From Polyporus tsugae (lineage: Eukaryota > Basidiomycota > Agaricomycetes > Polyporales > Polyporaceae), in contig JAHRBS010000001.1 in assembly GCA_024305745.1 (NCBI GenBank), positions 3,038,001 through 3,102,000 on the forward strand: 64,000 nt of DNA. The letters are read 5' to 3'. Position 1 is the stretch's first letter, and every line of letters begins with the position of its first letter. Of the stretch, positions 31,778 through 43,830 are shown one piece after another. Position numbers and translations under genes: made by a program. The notes beneath the pieces are model-generated. The model ran no database searches. It was given only the letters and a program-made list of their open reading frames with translations, and was not told the DNA's origin.

Positions 31778-34734
31778 ATGACCAACATGAGCCCGGTAAC
31801 GAGGTTCGAGGCGAACCCCCCCGAATCACGCACCTTCGCCCGCCAGGGCGAGCTCCCCAAGCTCCCCATTCCCCCGCTCGAGGAGACATGCCGACGGTAT
31901 CTGCGCGCACTCGAAGGCCTCCAAGACCCCAAGGAGCACGAGGAGACCAAGAGGGCCGTCGACGACTTTCTCCAGCACGATGGTCCTCGCGTCCAGGAGC
32001 GCCTGAAGGAGTACGCGAAGGACAGGGCGAGGTGCATGCTTCTCGCCTCTCGGCCCCGCACTGGCTCCGCTAACGCTCACGATGACGTCTGTGGTCTGAA
32101 TGGGATCCGTGCGATGCAATCGACAGTTACATCGAGGAGTTCTGGTATGGTTCTCCTGTGTATCTGCGGTCTGGGGTGAGGTCTGACATGCGAGCGTGCT
32201 TCTCCCCCCTTCGCAGGTACGAGTCGTACCTCTCGCACTCGGACCCTGTCGTGCTCGCGCTGAACCCGTTCTTCGTGCTCGAGTGAGTGTTCCTGGTCTA
32301 CTGCCCCCGGAAACTGAATTCCGAACATGCATTTGCATCTATTTGCATTTGCTTTCGCCACAGGAACGATCCAACTTCAGATCGAGGGCAGCAGCTTCCC
32401 CGCGCAGCGTCGCTTATTGTGTCTTCGCTGGACTTCATCCATGACCTGCGTGCGGGCATGCTCGAGCCCGACCACATGCGCGGGACGCCGCTCGACATGG
32501 ACCAGTATACCCGGCTGTTTGGGACGGCTCGGATACCCACAGAGGTGCGCCGGTCCGTCTTCCTCCTTTCACGTGTGACCTGACCCGCAACGGCGTGCAG
32601 AGAGGATGCAAGATGGAGACGCATGGGGACTCGAGGCACGTAGTCGTCCTCCGGCGCGGACAGTTCTGTGAGTCATCCTGCTTCGCTGAGCTCTGTTTCC
32701 GATGACGTCGTGAAAGCACTCACACCGATTGCCTAGATTGGTTCGACGTGCTTGATTCGGAGAATCGGCCGGTGCTGACCGAGCGCGAGATCCTGCGGAA
32801 TCTTCAAGCCATTGTTTCGGATGCAGACCAGATGCCGATCCACGAGGTGCGTCTCTATTCAATGACGCGCTTCTGGGGAGGGATCTACAATTGACTGTTC
32901 CTTGGCTGCAGGTCGCGCGGAATGCTATCGGAGTGCTCTCGACGGAGAACCGGAGGATCTGGTCGAGCCTCCGTAGGGCACTGATCACCAACAAGAACAA
33001 CGAGTCTTGTCTGGAGGTCGTGGACAACGCCCTGTTCGTCGTGTGCTTGGACGACGCAGCGCCAGAGAACCTTGCGGACCTGTGTGCAAACTTCTTATGC
33101 GGGACGTACGACCTGAAGAACGGCATCCAGGTCGGGACGTGTACGAACCGCTGGTACGATAAGCTGCAGATCATCGTCTGTGCGGATGGTGCTGCGGGTA
33201 TCAACTTCGAACACACCGGCGTCGACGGCCACACCGTCTTGAGGTACGTGCACTCATTTTCGGGCCCTCGTCCATACAGTTAACGCCTTTCATTTCGTAT
33301 TCAGATTTGCTGCGGACATCTTCACGGAGGGCCTCATGCTCCTCGCGCGCTCCATCAACCCTTCCGCTCCCACTCTCTTCCATGCGCCGCTCTCCCCCTA
33401 CGCCAAGTCCTACAAGCCGCCGCGCGGCCAAACCCCCACGGCTTCGTCCCCGATATACCACATCGATACCACACCAAAGAAGCTCGAGTGGACGCTCTAC
33501 CCTGAGCTGCGCGCTGGCATCCGGTTCGCCGAGACGCGGTTGAGCGACCTGATCTGCCAGAACGACTGCCAGGCGCTCGAGTTCAAGGCGTACGGGAAGA
33601 ACTTCATCACCTCGCACGGATTCTCGCCCGATGCGTTCGTGCAGATGGCGTTCCAGGCGGCGTACTTTGGGCTGTATGGGAGGATCGAGTGCACGTACGA
33701 ACCAGCGATGACGAAGGCGTTCCTGCACGGGCGCACAGAGGCGATCCGGACGGTGCAGCCGCACACGGTTGAGTTCCTGAAGACATTCTTCAGCGAGGCG
33801 GCGAACGCGCAGAAGGTGGCCCTGTTGAGGAAGGCGTGCCAAGGGCATGTGGGCTTGACGAAGGATTGTAGTAAGGGTTTGGGGCAGGACAGGTGCGTCA
33901 TCAGCTCTGGGATATGGGTATCGAGAGGAACCCGTCGATAATTGATCGTGGCGACGGCCGTTTTAGGCACCTGTATGCGCTGTATTGCCTGCTGCAGCGG
34001 GAGCGCGAGGTCGCCCCGGTCATTGACGAGGATGAGCGGCCGACGTCGCCGGTCAGCGTGACTTCGAGCGGGAGCAGCGCCGGGCGGGACAGGCCCCCGT
34101 TGCCCGCGATCTTCACGGACAACGGGTGGCATATCCTCAACCGGTCGATCCTGTCGACGTCGAATTGCGGGAACCCTGCGTTGCGGCTGTTTGGTTTCGG
34201 ACCCGTCACTGCTGAAGGCTACGGGATAGGGTACATCATCAAGGACGAGGGCATCTCAATGTACGTGCTTGTATTCTCGTCCTTCACCTTGAAGACGTCG
34301 CTGATCTAGTGATCCCTCGTCGGGTAGATGCGCGTCGTCGAAGCACCTCCAGACGCGCCGGTTCCTCGACACGCTCCAGAGCTACCTGCTCGACATCCAG
34401 CGGATCCTCGTTCAACTTCACCTCTCCGCCAACCAGCGCCCGGAGCCGTTTGTCGACCACCAGGGCGTGCTGCGCGACTCGAAGACGGGGCGCCCGATTA
34501 ACGGCCATCGGCACGGGAACTCTATCGACACGGCGAGTTTCGACGAAGATAACATGATGAGTGCGTGTTCTTTTCTGTTTCTCGACTAGCGTGGTCGAGG
34601 TGGAGACTGATGCATTATTTGTTGTAGTGGGGTACTCGTTCTTCGACAGCGGGGATATCGAGATGCTCGGGCGGAAGAAGAACAGGCCGTCGTACTATAA
34701 CACGGGCAAGATCATCCCTTTGGCGGAGTATTGA
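31778..34734 (+). CDS. Carnitine O-acyltransferase (carnitine acetyltransferase family)
   Basis: Transfers acyl (probably acetyl) groups between CoA and carnitine, letting acetyl units from fatty-acid or C2 metabolism move between compartments. Eleven exons (31778-32031, 32127-32144, 32217-32282, 32364-32544, 32601-32667, 32737-32846, 32912-33243, 33305-33892, 33967-34260, 34328-34560, 34628-34734) sum to 750 codons, 749 residues. The N-terminal LPKLPIPPLEETCRRYL, DPVVLALNPFFVLE and the catalytic His in FEHTGVDGHTVLRF (near residue 332) are intact, as is the C-terminal STSNCGNPALRLFGFGPV block. There is no SKL-type peroxisomal signal and no obvious mitochondrial presequence, which favours a cytosolic Yat-type enzyme. 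Exon 2 has only 18 nt. Yat1 versus Yat2 type was not decided. Confidence 0.92.
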
Positions 34735-35963
34735 GCGACGTGATGTCGACCGTGGGTGGAGTCGAACGTGCAGACTGATCGAGGGGGGGGGACGGACGCG
34801 GCATACTATTTGACAAGATATGTAAGAGATGTATTGTGTATGTCTACGTATACTGTATTCAGGTTGTTTGTAACTTTGTACTCGAGTCACTGTGGATTAT
34901 ACAGTATGAAGAATCGCGAATAATCAGGTGTTGCTCTCGGCGCGGTACAGTTCTGTAACGAATGCATTCAATAGATGAATCAAGGTAATTGCGGTGTCTG
35001 ATATATAGCTTTTGGCCTGTGAGAACTTAGGTCGTGCTCTGCTGTTTCTGTTGTTTCTTCTGAAGCTCTCTTTGCGAGCTGAACCTGAGTATCCGTCGTC
35101 TTCAGAACTTGCGTGTCCGTCATGAATTGAAGGAGGGCGAGACCGTACCAGTTATCGACAGCGTACCTAGGGACTTTCATATTCTACTGGTATGCCAGCT
35201 CGATACGAGTCTCCTTGCAGGGATTGGGAATTTCCTCAAAAATATTTGAGAAGAATGGGCAACCACTTCCCGTCTACCTAGTGAGGTCTCCCGCGTGCGT
35301 ATTACTATTTCGCAGGGAGGGCAAGCACATCGGTGGGGAGGGGAATAGACAATCAAGCTTTTAGCGCAAAGATGATGGACTTGGTTGAACATAGTGGACG
35401 ACGGTCAGTAAACGCACCCAATATTAGTCGCTCACGGTCTGGCCTGCGCCTCGAAGGACGTCCCGCATACGCAGGTTGAGGATTCGGAGGTCTGATTTGG
35501 TTTATTCTGCCTGGCGAGAGTTACAAGCCTTGAGAGCTTGAGAGCTTGAGCTGGTTGAGGATGAGCGCAATGTTGTGGGACAAACGATATCATCTCGATG
35601 CTGGTACCAAGTATAGACTGTACAGTCGCTCTCAGCGCTTCTTAGCAGTTCTTAGCGCTACTGGATGGTTGTGTAGCGCCCGCTGAGTCCCGCGGTGTTT
35701 CGGAACACCACTCAGCCTCCCGGCCCTCGACTTCACCCTTCCAGGCTCGAGCACCATCTTCCACGTTCCCCCAATATTCCCAATCACAGAAGCTTGTGCT
35801 TCTGTCACCAATGCATCTTCGTCAGAACCGCATCATATGAAGAACAGCTCGTTGTGACCCCGTGCCCCTCTCATCGTGAGCATGTATCCGGAGATGTAAA
35901 GTACGTCAATTCACGCATTGTCGTTTTGTTCAGGGCCCTCATCTTCTCGTGTAGAGATACGAA
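34735..35963. other. Intergenic, no gene recognised
   Basis: Contains a G run near 34783 and short degenerate repeats such as GAGAGCTTGA at about 35530-35550. Small open frames on both strands show no recognisable feature. The right end is the promoter of the MIOS gene. Confidence 0.4.
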
Positions 35964-38900
35964 ATGGTCGCGCAATCGGACAAACGCCTCATTTGGCATC
36001 CTCGCGGACAGAACAAGTTTGTTGTCGGCGGGAGTACCCAAATCACATTATACGAATGGATCCCCCAATCCTCGGAAATCAAGCAAGTTGCGTCGCAGCT
36101 GGAGCTGAATCAGATGAAGGTGAGCATACGAATGAATGTCCCTCGAGACACCTATTCAAGTTCGAGACGGCTGCGTATTTCCCCCGCTATCCGTGCAGTG
36201 CTTCGCCTGGTCTCCAGATCCAATCCTGGATGACCTCTTAGCGGTAGGATTCAGCAACGGCCGTGTGGACCTCTTGCGCTTCGAGGCGTCGAAGCATGCA
36301 CGCAATAGTGCGGCTGTTTCGCTTCCAGCTCGGAATACGCGTGCGTGCAACACCCTTGGCTTCTCTCCCGCGAACGCAAACTTCCTCGCTGTCGGCCTGG
36401 ACAAGGTCAGAAGCGACCCCAGTCTTGTTATCTGGGACATCCACGCTGCGCTACCGGCGCTCTCGTTCAAGACATCACCTCACGCCAGCGGCGACGGGGA
36501 CAGTTCCACTATCCTTTTGCGAGGCGATGGTGGTACTGGCACTAGCTCTGACCCGAAAATAGCCCAACACTATGCGTCTGCGGAGGTCGTTTCCACTCTC
36601 GCTTGGCTCCCGAAGAACCCCCAGTTGCTGTTAGCTGGTATCTCTCACCGCTGGCTCCAGCTCTTTGACACCCGCACAACTGCATCCCCATCGAAGGCGG
36701 CCAGCAAGGTCCATGGCATTGCGACGGATCCGTTTGACGCGCACCGCGTCGCGTGCTACAGCGAGGGGATCGTCTCCATCTGGGATATTCGGCGCTTCAC
36801 ACAGCCAGTGCTCACGTTCACGTCGAAAGATGCTTCTGCAGACGGGGCGGATAGCGCCCTCGTCGCGCAGTACAACGCGCGAAGGAATGGTGGTCCAGTT
36901 ACGTCGACGCCTGTTGTGCCTCTGACACACGTCGAATTTTCTTCCACGCGCAGGGGCACGCTGGCGACACTCGAGCGCGACGCAAGCCATGTCCGCTTCT
37001 GGGATATCCACCAAGCCCAATTCGTCGAGCCTAGTCTGCAGCGCACCGGGTCGCGCGATTCATCGCAATCAGGGGGGAAGACGGTGAGAACCTCGTGGGT
37101 GAAACCGTGGGTAGGTGCGAGTTCTGCTTCGACACGTCCCTCGTCGCCGCCTGCGACAGTAGCGGAGCCCTCCCCATACCACCTGGTCCTTGCGGATACG
37201 CGGAGAAGTGAGTCTTGCGATGCTTTTTTTTTGGATTTTCTGGATTATTGACAGCCCAGCAGCGAAGACCTTCTCCCGCCCGTTCACTTCTTTTGCCCTT
37301 GTCCCGAGCGCGAACCCGCACTCGCTCACCTCCAATGTCATGCTCGTGAACAAGGACGGAGACCTTGAGCTCTACGCCGTACACGATACCCCGGTCCACC
37401 CTCCGTGGAGTTCCCGGGGCGACCTCGCGCTCGGCATCGGCTGCTCGTACACCATCATTTCTGGTATCACCGACCTCACCCCTCCTAGTGAGCCATGGGA
37501 GCTCGTCGCCGCTCGTCCGTCTCACCATAGCTCGCGTGCGTACTCTCTCGAGCGTCCAGCGGGCGGATCCCTGGGGCCTCGTTTCCACTCAGACGAGTCC
37601 ACGTATTCCATGGCCCCCCAGCGTCCTGGCTCCCCACCGACGTTCGGAAGAGGCGATGAGGATGGGTTCCCTGCGCTTAGTGCAGCACCGATGAGCGCTC
37701 GAGGGAGACCGTCTCCCGGCAGAAAACGCTCCCGTCAGCTTGTTACGGAGAACAGGATGGTCGTGAAGGAGCTCCCTTTCGAGCACACTGCTGTTGTGAG
37801 GGGCCAAGCACCCAAGCGATCGAGGCGCGGTGTGGACAGCGATGGGGACCGCGGCCGAAGTGCGCCTCCAACCACACCGAAGACTATTACGCTAGCGTTG
37901 GACGACGGCGAGGGAAGAGCCAGATATGCGAAGACGCCGCCTGCGGTGAAGGCCCTGCAGAATGTGGTGGAGTCCGACATTTCGATGTTGATGCGGAGTC
38001 GCGCGGCTGTGGCCTATGGCTTGACGGAGGTGAGGAACATCGTCCTTTCCTTTGATCAGTGCAGCTGACCGCAGGGTTATCCCGCAGCCTATGTACAATT
38101 CTGTCATCACACAGACAATGGTACCAGAGAACCTCATCGTGTCTGAGCTTTGGCTATGGGTACATCGTCAGTCGATCTGCTCCTTCAATCTCTTGTTTTG
38201 ACTTATGACGCCTTCTAATTAGACTCCCAACGTCTGATACTATCCCCGTCACCCATGATCGAGGGTTACAACTTCGCATACCAAGGCCTGGCTGGGATCT
38301 GGGAAGGCTTCCGGCCGATCCGTCCCTCTCCTCCATCAGGGCAGCCTACGCCCCGTATTGGTTCGCGTAATACACTCTTCGACGCGTCTGCTGCCTCTCC
38401 GCTCCTCGCTCCTCTCAACCTCGATGCCCCTCCTCGGCCCAGTTCGAAGCATGCGGGTCGTAGGCGCAACCAGCCACCGGCTTCTTCACTGCCGGAGGAC
38501 TTCCTGAGCGCAATCGACCAACTCAACAGGAGAAGCGGGAGTTCGGAAGTGTGGAAGCCCTCTGTTTCGACTGCGCGACTTTCGCAGAGGCGGTTTGCGC
38601 TGCAATTGTGTGGATGGAGCTTGGCACAGGACGATCTGGCACGCGCGGTTCGGAGGTAACTGATACGTCTGCTCCGCTTCCAACCTTGCTGACGGACGCC
38701 CATTGGTGAAAGATGGGAGAAGGAAGGCAAGCACTCGCAAGCGGCGTGCTGGCTTGTCTTTACCGAACAGTACAAACAAGCTATCGACGTACTCATGCGG
38801 AGTAAAGGTAGGTGTCGGACATCCTGGCGGTAGATACTGTGCTGACCTTGATATTCTCAGACGAGTCTCTCCATATGATGTCTGGCATGCTCGCTGCTCT

Positions 38901-39899
38901 GACCTCGAACACATCCCGGAACCCGGAGCTAGGGCAGCATTGCGAGCGGCTCATTGTGCGGCTACAAGACCCATACCTCCGTGCGCTCCTGACGCGCCTG
39001 ACGGTCCGCGAATGGGCCGAAGTCCTTGAAGAGGACTCCTTGCCGCTGCGCGAGCGCCTCGCCATCGCGTTCCAGTTCCTCGACGACAAGGAAGTCTCGT
39101 CGTACCTCCGACGCATCGCAGACCGAGCTATCCAGGAAGGCGACATCCACGGGCTCTTCGTCACAGGTCTGACCGCCGCGGGCATGGAGCTGCTGCAGGC
39201 ATATATCGACAGCACTGGCGACGTGCAGACGGCCGCCCTCGTCGCTGCCCTGTCGCCTGTGCTCGCACGAGAGTCACGGGCTAGGCGATGGATGGACGCG
39301 TACCGAGACATGCTGGATGGTTGGCGATTGTTCCACCACCGTTGCCACCTCGACACGGAGCGCGGTAGGGTCCTGAAGGAGGCTGTCGAGGGCGGGGAGA
39401 TCCAGCCGTTCGACTGGGCGCCGAAGCAGGTGCTCCTGCGATGCAACTATTGCAGCAAGCCGATCGAGGCGCCGTTCCCTGCCGAGGGAAACCTTCGGGT
39501 GAGTCGTCGACTGGCGTGGTTCGCTTGCGTTGTGATCGATGCATTGATAGTGTGACCATAGCCGACTTTGTGTCCGAACTGCAGCCGGCCTCTGCCGCGA
39601 TGTTCTGTGTGTCTCATGACGCTGAACCTCGCGCCGGAAGGTGGCCGCGGAGCGAACGCGTCTTCGGCGATCCCGTCCGGTGCGTACCTACTCTTAGCGA
39701 GTAGCACGCCTCGTTTTAATTCAACGGTGATTCCGTAGACACGCTGGACGAAGCGTTGGTTTTCTGTCAGACGTGTCGACATGGTGGGCATGCGTCACAT
39801 ATCCTCGAATGGTTCTACGGCGAAGGCGGAGCGGCGTCTCGCGCTCACGGCACATGTCCTATTGCGGGATGCGAGTGTCGTTGTGGAGATGAGTTGTAG
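35964..39899 (+). CDS. SEA4: GATOR2/SEACAT subunit MIOS (Sea4)
   Basis: WD40 and zinc-ribbon protein of the GATOR2 (SEACAT) complex at the vacuole/lysosome, which relays amino-acid sufficiency to TORC1. Nine exons (35964-36119, 36199-37207, 37260-38029, 38088-38166, 38223-38655, 38713-38807, 38861-39498, 39562-39679, 39739-39899) sum to 1,153 codons, 1,152 residues. The N-terminus (WHPRGQNKFVVGG) starts a WD40 propeller to about residue 430 (DDLLAVGFSNGRVDLLRFE, GIVSIWDIRR, SHVRFWDI). A low-complexity Ser/Arg/Pro linker, an alpha-solenoid (GIWEGF, WEKEGKHSQAACWLVF) and a C-terminal double zinc ribbon with CNYC, CPNC, CSVC, CQTC and CECRC follow. The order and zinc ligands match MIOS rather than WDR24 or WDR59. 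Exon 4 uses the second of two nearby acceptors, the only one that keeps the frame. Confidence 0.93.
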
Positions 39900-40423
39900 G
39901 CTTAATCCGGACTTTGACGACCACAATGGCTCAGGTGTGTATCCTCGTACGTATGTATTCGCAGCTCAATACAGACTGCAAAGCGAGGCCGTAATGGATA
40001 GCTAACGGCCTGAGTTACGTATGTTTTAGATGGCGAGGGTTGTCTTAGATTCTGTGGGATGTAAAGACTTTCAAAGTATGCATATACGGCCATCGCATCA
40101 GCTTCTTTGGGTGGAATGGCATCGTACCCATGTTGGAGGAAGACTTGGGCATGCAACACAGCTAGTTTTCGCTGCATTGTTCAGAATCATGTGGCTTCAT
40201 CTCTCACCTGGGTATACGTGCGCTCAAAGCTCTCGAATAACTTACGAACATACGAAGATTGGTAGATAAATTAATCCGTACGGACATATAACGATATATG
40301 ACCGGCGTCCTCTATTGCTAAAGAGGATACATTCGTGGTATCGACTCGTTTTGATATCGTACAAGTCGTACTGTACTACTTGGCATGTGTGCCATGGATT
40401 TTCAGAGTCCGTATCCGCGACTA
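39900..40423. other. Convergent intergenic region
   Basis: 3' flanks of the MIOS gene (+) and the HET gene (-). Nothing else is seen. Confidence 0.5.
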
Positions 40424-42436
40424 TCACTTCTGGACAGATGGTGGTGAATCCACGACTACAAATGGGGGAACCCATCGGTACGCGGACTGTGCATGTTGGA
40501 TCACAGGCCCTGAGCTTTCCTTGGACGGACCGTCAAAGATTTCCACCCCCAGCGCATACGTCCTATAGAAATGAGGGGCGTCTCCGGACGATGATACGCT
40601 GAGGTTGAGTTGGACCGTCAACCTCTGCCCGTTGGCGAAGGGCGCGTGGAACTGCTTCGACGCGAGGCCCGAAGCGAAGTACCAAGACGATACGTGGTCG
40701 GAGTGGTGGCGATTATGTCTGACGGCGAATGTACGCTGGGGCTGGGTAGAGACAACAGTCTCCGGGGAGTCGGCGGTCACAAGGTGTGTAGAAACCGCGA
40801 CCCTTAGCCAACGACTCCTCATCCCTTCCTCGCAGTCACAGGCTCCGAACTCGATGCGAATGCCACGGTCGCCTTTGCGGATGAAGAAGCCCCGTCTCCG
40901 AGGGTAGTCCAGATCAACGGCAGTGTCATGCCAAATCGGCGATACAGCGAAGCCCTCCTTTTCCAGAAGAGACTCGCACCATCCGGTCAACAGGACGTCG
41001 ATGGGGCCTTCGCATTGGGTGAGCGCGGTGTAGACTTCGGCGTAAGCCGGAAAAGCCTGGGCATGAGCTCGAGACGGACGATGGGGGATGTAGAGTTCTT
41101 GCAGCCGGATGCTTTCCCGATGAGCGTCCAAGAATTCCTGCGACAATCGAGTAGTGCGGAAGTACAGCTCCCCAAGGAGAAACCCGCCCTCTGCGCCGAG
41201 GTCACCACCGTTGAAGTCCTCGTCTCCGATGGTCATTGTAGGTGGGAGGTGCGCGCCGACAAAGAACTCGTTAGACGTCTGCTCCTGGTTGCGTACGATC
41301 AACGCAACCATGCGCCCCTCGTTGTCCTGACAGGCCAGAATGGCTAGGTGGATGAGGATATGGGAGTGGCGGGACTTGGCTGCTAGCACGGGGACCGTCA
41401 TGCGAATGCCATGAGACGTCATCGTGTAGTCCGACAGGGGACAATTGAGCCTAACCTGTTCGAGGAAGGAGTGTCGAGGGAGCACGGAGGTCTTGGCGGA
41501 CGACGCGAAGTCTCGCGGCGAGAGCGCGAATAAGTTTCGTATATACGAGCCGTCCCATATAGATTGCCTCGGTTCCTCCCAGAAGTGGGTGATGTCCGAC
41601 GGCGCGTCGTCGACGAGCTCGACGTTGTCTCGCAGAGCGAGACCCCAGACAAAGAGGCTCTGATCGGATGTCTGCTTCAGGACCTCCTCCTGTAAACGGA
41701 TGAAGGCGAAGCGTCCTTCTCCATAGATGGTGGGCAGGTGAACGCCGAGGATGCCCATCAAGGAATATGCCTCGTCCTCTTCCCTGGTGGTCTGCCGCCG
41801 CGCGGCCCAAGATAAGCGTCTCGCGACGCTGATGGAGTCCAAGGACGCCTCGTGGGTAAGGATGGCGTGGTCAATCCCCGTTACTTGCTCGATGACCGTA
41901 GCGAGCATCGCCTTTGTCCCGAGCACGCACCAGCCCTTCGAAAGAAAGACAAGGACACGGGGAGCGATCAGTTCCTGGAGAGTCCAGCCTCGTGAGAACC
42001 AGCGACTGCGGCGAAACTGCGAGCCCGGCGCCCGTGGGTCGTCTTCGTCGTCTACGTCGTGAAGGTAAGCATAGCACACCTTCGCGTGCTGGTACCAGTT
42101 GAACATCGAATTGATCGCCTCGGACAGCTCGGAGCTGCTGGTCTTGTCGATGCAGCACGAGTCCACCCAGGCGCTGTCGAAGCCGTGCTCGCGCGCGACC
42201 GCACAGCACCGCCTGATCTTCTCGGACAGCTTTGGAGGAATAGAGTCCCTCTTCCGTTTGGCAGGCCATGGCTTGAAGCGGGTAGACGGTTTCAGGATCT
42301 TCTTGACGTCCTCGAAGGACTGCTCAGGAGGGCCCTCGCCCTCCTTCATCCATACGTGGGAGAGAATGGCGTAGGAAACATGTCGCGGCTCGTCGACCCA
42401 TCGGAATTCAGCAGTTCTGGTGTCTAGGAGACGCAT
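40424..42436 (-). CDS. HET-domain protein 1 (heterokaryon-incompatibility type), intact
   Basis: Single-exon gene of 670 residues. HET domains occur in fungal non-self recognition proteins, where activation triggers compartment death; whether this gene acts so is unknown. The domain is complete: it starts at MRLLDTRTAEFRWV, has YAILSHVW near residue 22, then WVDSCCIDKTSSSELSEAIN, RSRWFSRGWTLQELIAPR and TTREEDEAYSLMGILGVHLP. The C-terminal half lacks a known domain but shares blocks with the second HET gene at 52914, including a DFASSAK/DFEDSSR stretch and a LAILAC / LALLAC block. The two genes are clearly paralogous and lie about 10.5 kb apart. The start is the ATG that opens the conserved HET N-terminus. 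Confidence 0.93.
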   Translation of the reverse strand: MRLLDTRTAEFRWVDEPRHVSYAILSHVWMKEGEGPPEQSFEDVKKILKPSTRFKPWPAKRKRDSIPPKLSEKIRRCCAVAREHGFDSAWVDSCCIDKTSSSELSEAINSMFNWYQHAKVCYAYLHDVDDEDDPRAPGSQFRRSRWFSRGWTLQELIAPRVLVFLSKGWCVLGTKAMLATVIEQVTGIDHAILTHEASLDSISVARRLSWAARRQTTREEDEAYSLMGILGVHLPTIYGEGRFAFIRLQEEVLKQTSDQSLFVWGLALRDNVELVDDAPSDITHFWEEPRQSIWDGSYIRNLFALSPRDFASSAKTSVLPRHSFLEQVRLNCPLSDYTMTSHGIRMTVPVLAAKSRHSHILIHLAILACQDNEGRMVALIVRNQEQTSNEFFVGAHLPPTMTIGDEDFNGGDLGAEGGFLLGELYFRTTRLSQEFLDAHRESIRLQELYIPHRPSRAHAQAFPAYAEVYTALTQCEGPIDVLLTGWCESLLEKEGFAVSPIWHDTAVDLDYPRRRGFFIRKGDRGIRIEFGACDCEEGMRSRWLRVAVSTHLVTADSPETVVSTQPQRTFAVRHNRHHSDHVSSWYFASGLASKQFHAPFANGQRLTVQLNLSVSSSGDAPHFYRTYALGVEIFDGPSKESSGPVIQHAQSAYRWVPPFVVVDSPPSVQK

Positions 42437-42991
42437 TCACAATCGCGCATCTGGGTGGGTGTGGTCTTATTAGCATCATAGGGGGTAGGTCGATACGTGC
42501 TGCGACGTACAGTACGCGATAGGATTGCGGGTGCTGTGACTCAGACGAACGAACTGCGATAATTCACGCTTGAACGCGAAGCTGTGATGGTTTCAAATCA
42601 AGAATTTCGACGTTAAAATTCCTGTTCCTATGGGAAGTGTCGACCAGTACGTACTTGTATGCGTGAATTGACTGACTCTGGAGGTGCACAAGGAGCACAG
42701 GTGGTGGAGAGGAGTTGGGAATTGGAGGCTGAGCTGGCACTCTGACGCTAGCCGGATGATTTGCACAGCCTCAGCTGCATCTGGATACTCACTCATTTGC
42801 TGTTCGTCAAGACAGACGCACTGACCACTGGAGTTGGTTTAGATACACTTTTTTCGCGCATTAAGCTTTCATGGGGTGCGCAGACGTTGATTTCATTTGA
42901 ACGCAATATTGAATTCGAACGGGAGCGTAATACGTGTACACAGTGCCAATCCAACCCGACTCGTTCCGAAGCACGCGCTTTCAAGGGGAAG
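42437..42991. other. Intergenic, no gene recognised
   Basis: Promoter side of HET gene 1 and 3' flank of the CE1 pseudogene. No further feature is seen. Confidence 0.45.
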
Positions 42992-43684
42992 TTACGCGAT
43001 GCCGAAGAACTGGAGGTACTGCTGCTCGAACGGCGGGACGGTGTGGCCAACGCCCTGCGCGAGGATCGCCTGGAAATTCGGGCCGAAGGTCGCGTTCGAG
43101 TAGCCCGCAGGGAGGAACGGCTCGGACACGTTCGAGAGCGACGTACTCGGATACCCGAAGACGGTCGTGAGTCCACTGCTTGATCTCCTCGAAGAGGCTC
43201 TGGGGGAACAGCGTCGTGCCCCTGCAATGCGCATGCGTGCGGTCAGCCCACCGTCCACGTCTATCTGTGTCAGATGTTTGAAAACTCACGCTGTCCCGTG
43301 CCAAACCTGCATCTTCGGGCGCGCGCCACTGAAGCCCGGGAACGCGTTGAACACCCTCTGAGCCCACTGCTGGCCAGTGAGTATGAGCTGTCCATCCGCG
43401 CACTGCTCGTTCCATGAGTCGTCCGGGTGGCTGGGGAGCGCGAAGCAGCCGAAGACGACGCCCGAGTCGAGGACCCCCGCGCGGAAGACGTCCGAGTATG
43501 CTCCCGCGAGGACGCTCGCCTTCATCGCACCCGAGGATGTGCCGGCGGCGAAGACGCGGGACGGGTCGACACCCCAGTTGGAGATCGCGAAGCGCGCGGT
43601 GGAGGCGATGCCCAGCGAGTCGCCGCCACCGTTGTGGGTGAGCGTCGTGTCGGAGGAGACGTCCCAACACGTGCCAAAGTGAAG
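42992..43684 (-). pseudogene. 5'-truncated CE1-family esterase (acetyl xylan/feruloyl type, PHB-depolymerase fold)
   Basis: C-terminal two thirds of a secreted carbohydrate esterase. Exon A (43684-43290) reads GTCWDVSSDTTLTHNGGGDS, then the nucleophile motif AGTSSGAM and YSDVFRAGVLDSGVVFGCF; exon B (43221-42992) has FPQSLFEEIKQW and ends GVGHTVPPFEQQYLQFFGIA. Three problems disable it. The signal peptide and first part of the fold are absent upstream of the acceptor at 43685. The Asp after WHGTA, a catalytic position in this family, is Gly here (GGC). About four extra bases near 43167-43173 shift the frame after EEIKQW. The upstream DNA is instead an unrelated inverted repeat. Confidence 0.8.
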
Positions 43685-43830
43685 CTAGGTAGCATATAAG
43701 CAAAGATGAGAGTGAGTAGGAAAGGGTTAAGAGTACGGGAAGGGGAGGGGAGACTCGTTTCAGACGCTATGAAGAGAAATCCTATTCGGAATAATTCCAG
43801 CCTCGTCGACGAAATATCTAGCGCGGACAT

